This document shows, in pieces, positions 1 to 4,775 of a stretch of DNA of 5,814 nucleotides (positions within the stretch are counted from its first letter, which is position 1; every line of letters starts with the position of its first letter). The stretch spans positions 1 through 5,814 of the forward strand of contig JAEYGZ010000002.1 of NCBI GenBank assembly GCA_023409535.1, written 5' to 3'. The DNA comes from Bacillota bacterium (GTDB lineage: Bacteria > Bacillota > Clostridia > Lachnospirales > Lachnospiraceae). A model generated the notes under the pieces. The model ran no database searches. It had not been told where the DNA came from and saw only the letters and a list, made by a program, of their open reading frames with translations. The position numbers and the translations under genes are program-made.

Positions 1-16
1 TGTTGACTTTTCAACA
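1..16. repeat. Palindromic element, copy 1 (TGTTGA-N4-TCAACA)
   Basis: A perfect 6-bp inverted repeat with a 4-bp centre, followed by CAT. The same 12 arm bases plus the following CAT recur at 81-99; only the four central bases differ. The element overlaps a possible -35 box (TTGACT, 3-8) that sits 17 bp before a weak -10 (TATTCT, 26-31). Size and symmetry fit a dimeric repressor's operator, but which protein binds is unknown. The element touches the window edge, so it may extend further left. Confidence 0.55.
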
Positions 17-43
17 CATGTTTGATATTCTGAGCATACTGAT

Positions 44-71
44 TTGTGGTGAGAATTTCAATAGTTATAAT
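44..71 (+). promoter_or_regulatory. Candidate promoter upstream of the TetR C-terminal fragment
   Basis: A perfect -10 hexamer TATAAT at 66-71 lies 16 bp after a weak -35 (TTGTGG, 44-49, three of six matches). Transcription would start near 78, so palindrome copy 2 (81-96) would sit right at the start site, a typical repressor position. The -10 is good but the -35 is poor, so this is only a candidate. Confidence 0.35.
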
Positions 72-80
72 TGTTCTAAC

Positions 81-96
81 TGTTGAGAACTCAACA
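81..96. repeat. Palindromic element, copy 2 (TGTTGA-N4-TCAACA)
   Basis: Same arms as the copy at 1-16, start to start exactly 80 bp apart, and again followed by CAT. The centre is GAAC, so this copy reads as TGTTGAG-AA-CTCAACA with 7-bp arms. It lies just after the candidate -10 at 66-71 and before the downstream reading frame. It is probably a protein-binding site; the alternative is the end of a small degenerate repeat. Confidence 0.55.
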
Positions 97-132
97 CATT
101 GCGCTAGTTTGTTGAATATCTGGAGGGAAACT

Positions 133-387
133 TTGTGGATAGAAGAATACAAAAAACAAGGCAGCCGCTTATATGCCATTATTGCACAAACAGTTAAAGA
201 GGTTATCGGTATAAAGTCAGAAAACCACGCATTTTCAAATGGTGTAACTACTCATTTTTTGGCTTCTGGGTTTATAGGTGTATTGGAATGGTGGATCAAT
301 AATTCTATGCCCTGCAATGTTCAGGAAATTACTGAGCAGCTTATGTTTTTGCTGGAACCATACACCAAGCACCTTGTATCACATTAA
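133..387 (+). pseudogene. TetR-family regulator, C-terminal (ligand-binding) part only
   Basis: The frame encodes about 84 residues resembling the C-terminal, ligand-binding and dimerisation half of a TetR/AcrR regulator. The clearest part is a stretch of the form FLASGFIGVLEWW followed by a short linker and the helix EITEQLMFLLEPY, which is how many TetR C-terminal domains end. No helix-turn-helix is present. In the same frame stops lie at 4-6, 31-33 and 40-42, and no DNA-binding domain is visible in the other two frames of bases 1-115. The frame is open from a GTG at 46, but the best-supported start is TTG at 133-135, five bases after GGAGGG (122-127). It is therefore either a truncated regulator gene or a small expressed sensor-domain protein. 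The residues encoded by 46-132 do not resemble the family and are probably not translated. Family assignment is by pattern recognition only. Confidence 0.5.
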
Positions 388-431
388 CCTAATTCGCATT
401 ATTTGGAAGCTTAATATAAGAAAGAATTTAA

Positions 432-460
432 TTGACAATTAATGAACGCTCGTTTATTAT
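432..460 (+). promoter_or_regulatory. Sigma-A-type promoter of the tetR gene
   Basis: A perfect -35 TTGACA (432-437) is followed after exactly 17 bp by -10 TATTAT (455-460, five of six matches). Transcription should begin near 467, leaving a leader of about 16 bases before the start codon, just enough for the ribosome site at 472-479. The spacer and most of the -10 box are filled by the palindrome at 441-458, so a bound repressor would block polymerase. Confidence 0.8.
441..458. promoter_or_regulatory. Putative TetR operator O1 (autoregulation)
   Basis: The sequence AATGAACG-CT-CGTTTATT is an inverted repeat with 7 of 8 arm positions paired, and the symmetry extends by one more pair to 440-459. 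It lies between -35 and -10 of the promoter reading into the adjacent tetR gene, the classic position for a self-repressing TetR regulator. Its reverse complement matches the site at 1118-1135, just upstream of lon, in 16 of 18 bases. Symmetry and position are seen directly; binding by the neighbouring protein is inferred. Confidence 0.7.
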
Positions 461-482
461 AGAATTATGTTGAGGTGATATC

Positions 483-1049
483 ATGAGAAAAAAAGATGAT
501 GAAAAAGAGAGAAGCATAAAAGAAGCGGTAATTAAGCTCATTCTTGAGGAGGGCTTTCATGGTGCTTCTATCTCAAAAATCGCGAAGATGGCTGGGGTTT
601 CGCCGGCAACAGTATATATCTATTATGAAAATAAAGAAAATATGCTGCAGAATATCTATAATGAATATTCTGAAGATATTTTTGATTATTTACTTAGCTG
701 TGTGGATTTGAAGATGGACGGGCAGCAGCTTATTGAGATACTCATTAAAAGTTACTACAACTACATTATTCAAAATAAGGAAATCTTCAGCTTTGTAGAG
801 CAGTTTTCCAATTGCCCCTCACTGGCTAACAGCTGCTCCGGAAAAAAGGGAGTCTGTCATATTTACGGCTTGATTGAAGATATGAAGAAAAAGCAGATCA
901 TTAAGAATTACCGTTATGATAATCTGCTGGCCATTATCTTTTATCCAGTCAAGGCCATCGCTGCGGATAACCATAAGAGCGAAGCGGAGAGAGCGGATTT
1001 ATTAAAGGAGATGATTATAATTATACAGGATGCAGTATTAATACATTAA
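483..1049 (+). CDS. TetR/AcrR-family transcriptional regulator
   Basis: A complete 188-residue protein, a normal length for the family. Residues about 10-56 form the TetR DNA-binding domain: a helix ending in EEGFHGASISKIAKMAGVS, then the recognition helix and the hallmark ATVYIYYENKENML. The rest (about 60-188) is a helical ligand-binding domain too divergent to name an inducer. It holds Cys73 and a group at Cys111, Cys118 and Cys125 followed by His126. The start at 483 is set by GAGGTGAT at 472-479. Its own promoter contains operator O1 (441-458), implying autorepression, and a near-copy (O2, 1118-1135) lies before lon. The lon start codon is 111 bp beyond this gene's stop, on the same strand. 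The likely role is a repressor of itself and of lon; the controlling signal is unknown. Family assignment is firm, targets are inferred. Confidence 0.93.
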   Translation: MRKKDDEKERSIKEAVIKLILEEGFHGASISKIAKMAGVSPATVYIYYENKENMLQNIYNEYSEDIFDYLLSCVDLKMDGQQLIEILIKSYYNYIIQNKEIFSFVEQFSNCPSLANSCSGKKGVCHIYGLIEDMKKKQIIKNYRYDNLLAIIFYPVKAIAADNHKSEAERADLLKEMIIIIQDAVLIH

Positions 1050-1059
1050 AAGGTTTTCA

Positions 1060-1100
1060 GCGAGATATTTTTGTAAACGTAACTTGCAAAGGAATCTCGC
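1060..1100 (+). other. Long imperfect hairpin between tetR and lon
   Basis: GCGAGAT (1060-1066) pairs perfectly with ATCTCGC (1094-1100). After one A-A mismatch, TTTTTG (1068-1073) pairs with CAAAGG (1087-1092) using two G-U pairs. Up to three more weak pairs leave a loop of about seven bases (1077-1083). It starts 10 bases after the tetR stop. What follows is AT-rich, but not an immediate run of T, so this is a poor intrinsic terminator. It may reduce read-through from tetR into lon or protect the tetR transcript end. Pairing is seen in the sequence; function is inferred. Confidence 0.45.
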
Positions 1101-1102
1101 AA

Positions 1103-1122
1103 TTATTAAAAGTTTTTAATAA
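1103..1122. repeat. AT-only perfect palindrome overlapping the lon operator
   Basis: Two 9-bp arms (TTATTAAAA and TTTTAATAA) flank a GT centre. The element overlaps the left end of the putative operator at 1118-1135. A possible weak promoter runs through it: -35 TTGCAA (1084-1089) and, after 17 bp, -10 TAAAAG (1107-1112), each four of six matches. Transcription would then start near 1119, inside the operator. The lon promoter cannot be fixed with confidence. Perfect symmetry in such AT-rich DNA can arise by chance. Confidence 0.35.
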
Positions 1123-1135
1123 ATGAGCATTCATT
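1118..1135. promoter_or_regulatory. Putative TetR operator O2 upstream of lon
   Basis: The sequence AATAAATG-AG-CATTCATT is an inverted repeat with 7 of 8 arm positions paired. It differs from the reverse complement of O1 (441-458) at only 2 of 18 bases. Those two, positions 7 and 12, are mirror images (C-G in one, T-A in the other), so palindromic symmetry is kept. It ends 25 bp before the lon start codon. This is the main evidence that the adjacent TetR regulator controls lon. An overlapping symmetry also exists (TAAATGA-N4-TCATTTA, 1120-1137), so the exact centre is not certain. Confidence 0.65.
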
Positions 1136-1160
1136 TAAGATAGAAGGAAAGGATGATAGT

Positions 1161-3533
1161 ATGTCAGAGAATAATAACATGGGAATTGTTTTTCCCGTAT
1201 CCAATATGGTTTTATTGCCGGGTGTCACAACAAAGTTTTTTATAAAAACACCCGAAGAAGTGCAGCTGCAATTTCTAAGAGACGAGAATAGCACTAACAT
1301 TGCACTGCCGTTGAAGCAGAATTTCGGACAGAAAGATCTAATAGGAGAAGATTTTTATCGGATAGGAGTAATATTCAAGGTCAATGATACCCGGAAAACA
1401 GAGAATGGTATTCAGCTTACGGTTCATATTACAGAACGGGTAGAAGTAAAGGAACTGAATATCGAAAGCGGTCTGATATTAGCCGGATATGAGACCCTCT
1501 CGGACAAAGCAGACTTAGATCATAAGAGTCAGTCGGAGATGCTTGACTATCTAAAGAAGGTAATCCGCGAAATCAGTGTGAAATTCCAGGGCGGCGAGCA
1601 GTATATCCGGATTGTGGAAGAGTTTAGGGATCTAAATGGCCTTATGGTATATATAAGCCAGTATATGCCTATTTCAAATGAAGAAAAGTATGAACTGCTT
1701 GAAATAGACTCCTTAAAAGAGAGAAGCCTGCGGTTTATGGATCATCTGTTGAAGCAGAAGGAAGCCATAGAGCTGCAGTTGCAGATTTCAGAGAAATTCT
1801 CCGAGAAAGCTAACAAATATTACAGAGAAACCGTACTTCGCGAGCAGCTGAAAGCCATTCAGGAGGAATTGAATGAAGGTAATGAGGGGGAAAATAATAA
1901 AGATAAAGATTATCTGACTAAAATTAAAGAGGTACAGATGCCGTCAGACATTGAAAAGAGTGCCCTGGAAGAACTGGATAAATTAAATGCTCAGGGACCT
2001 AATAGTTCCGAGTATAATGTTATCCGCAATTATCTGGAACTGCTGGTGCAGCTTCCCTGGAAAAAAGCAGAGCAAGGTTCTATCGATCTGGGCAAGGCCA
2101 GGCAGATTCTGGATGAACAGCACTATGGACTCAATAAGGTCAAAGACCGGATTATACAGCATTTGGCGGTTATGAAGCTGAAAAGCGATAAAAAAGGGTC
2201 CATACTTTTGCTGGTGGGACCTCCCGGTACCGGTAAAACCAGCCTTGGCAGAAGTATTGCGGAAGCGCTGGACAGAAAGTATATCCGTTTGAGCTTAGGA
2301 GGTATCAGGGACGAAGCTGAAATCCGGGGACACCGCAGGACCTATATAGGGGCTATGCCGGGTAGGATCCTTCAAAGCATCCGAAAGGCAGGAGCCAATA
2401 ATCCGGTCATGGTTCTCGATGAGGTAGACAAGCTGACAGCCGGCGGTTACAGCGGTGATCCTGCGAGCGCTCTGCTGGAGGTTCTTGATCCGGAACAAAA
2501 CAACAGCTTTACCGACCATTATCTGGATCTTCCCTTCGATCTGTCCGATGTTTTCTTTATTGCTACGGCAAATTCCCTGGAAAGCATTCCGGGACCATTA
2601 TTGGACCGAATGGAAGTGATACAGGTTTCCAGCTATACCGTTGATGAAAAATTCCATATCGGAAGAAATTATTTAATACCATCCGTTCTGGAAGAACACG
2701 GATTGTCAAAAGAACAGCTGGTTGTAGAGGATGAAATTCTTTATAAAATTATCAATGACTATACACTGGAAGCCGGAGTAAGGGGGCTGAAAAAGCAACT
2801 GGCAGCCATTGCCCGGGCGGCTTCCGAAAAGATTGTTGCGAACAAAGCAGAGCTTCCTTATAAGGTTCAGTTGGAGGAGCTGGAGGAACTTCTTGGCAGA
2901 CAGGTTTCCAGACATGACAAAGCACAGGAGGATAATCCACCGGGAGTTGTTACCGGACTTGCCTGGACACCGGTAGGCGGCGAAATCTTATTTATTGAAG
3001 CTACCGATATGCCGGGCAGCGGAGAGGTTATGCTGACCGGTAAACTGGGAGAGGTAATGAAGGAATCGGCAAGAATTTCCCTGAGTCTGTTAAAATCCAG
3101 ACTGCCTTTAAATACCGTTAATTTTAAAGAAAGGGATTTGCACATCCATGTGCCCTCCGGAGCGGTTCCGAAGGATGGTCCATCCGCCGGAATTGCATTA
3201 TTCACCGCCCTTGCTTCCTTAACGATAGGCCAAAAAGTTGATTCAAAAATTGCCATGACCGGTGAGATTACATTAAGAGGTGCCGTACTTCCCATTGGAG
3301 GTTTGAAGGAAAAATTACTGGGTGCCCAAAGAGCAGGTATTAATAAAGTGCTTATACCAAGAGACAATCTGATTGATTTAAAGGATGTGCCGGAAGAAGT
3401 AAAGAACCAGCTTGCGGTGATACCGGTTGAAACCATTGAAGATGTACTGAAAGAAACTCTGGGAATCTCCCTGCCAAGAATTGAGCATATGTTTCTTCAA
3501 AAGGAAACCAAAGGTCTATTCCAAGAGGTATAA
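1161..3533 (+). CDS. lon: ATP-dependent Lon protease (LonA type, endopeptidase La)
   Basis: A complete 790-residue protein, close to the usual LonA length. Lon is a cytoplasmic homohexamer that uses ATP to unfold and degrade damaged proteins and selected regulators. The N-terminal substrate-binding domain (about 7-200) begins FPVSNMVLLPG, recognisable but looser than usual. A coiled linker with YYRETVLREQLKAIQEEL lies at about 220-237. The AAA+ domain shows Walker A GPPGTGKT (353-360), pore-loop Tyr395-Ile-Gly, Walker B with Asp420-Glu421, sensor Asn471, the LLDRMEV arginine at 483 and GVRGL at 539-543. The protease domain has DGPSAG with catalytic Ser675 and Lys718 in GGLKEK. All key residues are present, so it should be active. 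The start follows AAAGGATG (1149-1155 region). The upstream site O2 suggests control by the TetR protein; no CIRCE or CtsR-type heat-shock site is seen in 1050-1160. Its regulator-linked setting raises the possibility that it is an additional Lon, which this window cannot decide. Confidence 0.97.
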   Translation: MSENNNMGIVFPVSNMVLLPGVTTKFFIKTPEEVQLQFLRDENSTNIALPLKQNFGQKDLIGEDFYRIGVIFKVNDTRKTENGIQLTVHITERVEVKELNIESGLILAGYETLSDKADLDHKSQSEMLDYLKKVIREISVKFQGGEQYIRIVEEFRDLNGLMVYISQYMPISNEEKYELLEIDSLKERSLRFMDHLLKQKEAIELQLQISEKFSEKANKYYRETVLREQLKAIQEELNEGNEGENNKDKDYLTKIKEVQMPSDIEKSALEELDKLNAQGPNSSEYNVIRNYLELLVQLPWKKAEQGSIDLGKARQILDEQHYGLNKVKDRIIQHLAVMKLKSDKKGSILLLVGPPGTGKTSLGRSIAEALDRKYIRLSLGGIRDEAEIRGHRRTYIGAMPGRILQSIRKAGANNPVMVLDEVDKLTAGGYSGDPASALLEVLDPEQNNSFTDHYLDLPFDLSDVFFIATANSLESIPGPLLDRMEVIQVSSYTVDEKFHIGRNYLIPSVLEEHGLSKEQLVVEDEILYKIINDYTLEAGVRGLKKQLAAIARAASEKIVANKAELPYKVQLEELEELLGRQVSRHDKAQEDNPPGVVTGLAWTPVGGEILFIEATDMPGSGEVMLTGKLGEVMKESARISLSLLKSRLPLNTVNFKERDLHIHVPSGAVPKDGPSAGIALFTALASLTIGQKVDSKIAMTGEITLRGAVLPIGGLKEKLLGAQRAGINKVLIPRDNLIDLKDVPEEVKNQLAVIPVETIEDVLKETLGISLPRIEHMFLQKETKGLFQEV

Positions 3534-3629
3534 ATAATAAAGTAAATTAAACTTGAAATAATTCTATTTTCTGTTTTGAGGAGACTTGGGTGATTTATGG
3601 CTTCCAGTTTTTAAGGTTGAGCAATTAGA

Positions 3630-3644
3630 ATTGGCTTTGCCAAT
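3630..3644 (+). other. Short perfect hairpin downstream of lon
   Basis: ATTGGC and GCCAAT form a 6-bp stem around a TTT loop, about 100 bp after the lon stop. It is followed by AATAAAAATTTT rather than a clean T run, so it is at best a weak secondary terminator or a transcript-end structure. The rest of 3534-3712 shows no gene, ribosome site with a usable frame, or repeat that I can support. Confidence 0.25.
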
Positions 3645-3712
3645 AATAAAAATTTTGCAGAGATAAATTAAATGGATTTTCTTCGAAGTATGGTATAGAG
3701 CATGGATTTTAT

Positions 3713-3750
3713 AAGGCATTGGATCATTAGGGTTCAATGCCTTGTTTTAT
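3713..3750 (+). terminator. Rho-independent terminator of lon
   Basis: AAGGCATTGGA (3713-3723) pairs with TTCAATGCCTT (3733-3743), an 11-bp stem with one G-U pair and a 9-base loop, followed by GTTTTAT. The T-rich side is on the plus strand only; read on the minus strand the hairpin is followed by ATAAAATC. It therefore ends plus-strand transcription from lon, 180 bp beyond its stop. The T tract overlaps the stop codon of the convergent AraC gene (3747-3749). Confidence 0.8.
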
Positions 3751-4625
3751 CGTTTACGGTATTCCCGAGGAGAACTTCCTGTGATTTTTTTAAATTGCTT
3801 ATTAAAATTAGACAGGTTGTTAAAGCCACAGCTGTAGGAGATAGTTGATATGTCATCTGTTGTTTCTGTCAGCGCTGCGCATGCGGCTTTGATCCTGAGA
3901 TGGGTCAGAAATTCAATCGCACTGCAGCCAACGGCTTTCTTAAAGGAGTTCATGAAGTGACTTGAACTGATGGCGCATTTAGCGGCAAGCTCGTTGATTG
4001 TGATGGAGTCCATATAGCAATAGGTCATATACTCCAGAGCCGGACGGATTAGGGAAGAATAACTGATATCATCGCCCTGAAAGGAAGACAGATTATCGTT
4101 TTTTTCAAAATACCAGTAAAGTTGCAACAGAATACTTTTTAGTAAAAGGTCATCATAAGGATTGTTTTTGTTTGCACAGCTTATGAGTGTTTCAGTCAGG
4201 GAGTGTATGACCGAATAATCCGGGTGGCCCAGGTCATATTTCATATTTACACGCAGTTGTCCTGTGATAAGAGGGCGTATACAATGGGTACTGCAGCGAT
4301 CATTGCTTTCAAGCCCGAGCATGCTGGCATGAAATACAAAGGCAATATAATGCAGATTCCTATTGGAAGAAGGGTAGGCGGCATGCAGCATATTGGGAGG
4401 AAGCATAATCACGTCCCCATGGCTTACAGGAAAGTGTTCGTCTCCACAGATGAAGTCGCCCTTTCCCTGCAATACATAATCAATTTCAAACTCGTTATGC
4501 CAGTGCATAGGTACATTAGGAAAAGAATCTGGTATATGGCAATCATAAATACTGTAGGGAACCAATGAGGAACTGTGCTGGCGCTGTTCTTTATTACCTT
4601 GAGATGCAACGATAGTATATTTCAT
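3747..4625 (-). CDS. AraC-family transcriptional regulator with cupin sensor domain
   Basis: A 292-residue protein, typical for AraC/XylS regulators of sugar use. The N-terminal cupin-type sensor (about 39-87) contains HWHNEFEIDYVLQGKGDF and GDVIMLPPNMLHAAYP, a pattern common in regulators that bind sugars. The C-terminal domain (about 205-292) has two helix-turn-helix units: ITINELAAKCAISSSHFMNSFKK and the second around DISTISYSCGFNNLSNFNKQFKKITGSSPREYR, with the signature GF-x-N-x-S-x-F and the terminal SPREYR. The start at 4625 is chosen because GGAGGT lies five bases upstream (4636-4631). The frame stays open to an ATG at 4682, which has no ribosome site. It is divergent from the GH31 gene, 150 bp away, and probably activates it when the substrate sugar is present. 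Its stop codon overlaps the tail of the lon terminator. The family is clear; target and ligand are inferred. Confidence 0.93.
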   Translation of the reverse strand: MKYTIVASQGNKEQRQHSSSLVPYSIYDCHIPDSFPNVPMHWHNEFEIDYVLQGKGDFICGDEHFPVSHGDVIMLPPNMLHAAYPSSNRNLHYIAFVFHASMLGLESNDRCSTHCIRPLITGQLRVNMKYDLGHPDYSVIHSLTETLISCANKNNPYDDLLLKSILLQLYWYFEKNDNLSSFQGDDISYSSLIRPALEYMTYCYMDSITINELAAKCAISSSHFMNSFKKAVGCSAIEFLTHLRIKAACAALTETTDDISTISYSCGFNNLSNFNKQFKKITGSSPREYRKR

Positions 4626-4677
4626 ATCTGACCTCCATGGATAACAATCCAAATTACAACTTAGATCATAGAATAGT

Positions 4678-4719
4678 ATCATAAATATATAGTATTTCAG
4701 AAGAAAAGTAATTGTCTAT
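4678..4719 (-). promoter_or_regulatory. Candidate promoter region of the AraC gene
   Basis: Reading leftward, TAGACA (4719-4714, five of six matches to a -35) is followed after a long 19-bp spacer by TACTAT (4694-4689). A better -10, TATGAT (4683-4678), has no good -35 at the right distance. The -35 candidate overlaps that of the divergent GH31 promoter, so the two genes may compete for polymerase or share a regulator site. Low confidence. Confidence 0.25.
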
Positions 4720-4740
4720 AGAGTATTATATCATTGTAAT
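4712..4740 (+). promoter_or_regulatory. Candidate promoter of the GH31 gene
   Basis: -35 TTGTCT (4712-4717, four of six) is followed after 17 bp by -10 TGTAAT (4735-4740, five of six), with a start site near 4747. The imperfect -35 fits a promoter needing an activator such as the adjacent AraC protein. The motif ATTG recurs at 4711, 4733 and 4752, roughly 20 bp apart, which could be part of direct-repeat AraC sites, but the similarity is too short to rely on. Confidence 0.4.
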
Positions 4741-4775
4741 TCAAAAAATCAATTGACATATAGGAGGGGTGTACT

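Noticed and set aside
1..99. CRISPR-like or insertion-sequence-end interpretation of the paired palindromes
   Set aside because: There are only two copies, the unit is a short dyad with variable centre, no transposase or target duplication is visible, and the spacing of 80 bp does not form an array.
46..132. GTG at 46 as the start of the TetR C-terminal fragment
   Set aside because: No ribosome site precedes it, the residues from 46 to 132 do not resemble TetR proteins, and the stretch includes a palindromic element and a TATAAT box typical of non-coding DNA.
2867..3436. A 189-codon open frame on the minus strand inside lon
   Set aside because: It lies fully antisense to the conserved protease domain of lon, shows no recognisable domain and is a codon-bias shadow.
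4203..4568. A 121-codon plus-strand frame within the AraC gene
   Set aside because: It is antisense to the cupin domain coding sequence, which is clearly real; the translation resembles no family.
4626..4682. Longer AraC start at 4682
   Set aside because: No ribosome binding site precedes it, while GGAGGT sits five bases before the ATG at 4625 and the extra 19 residues are not family-like.
4753..4758. A perfect TTGACA just upstream of the GH31 ribosome site
   Set aside because: A -10 box 17 bp further on would fall at the start codon, so it cannot drive this gene as a normal promoter.
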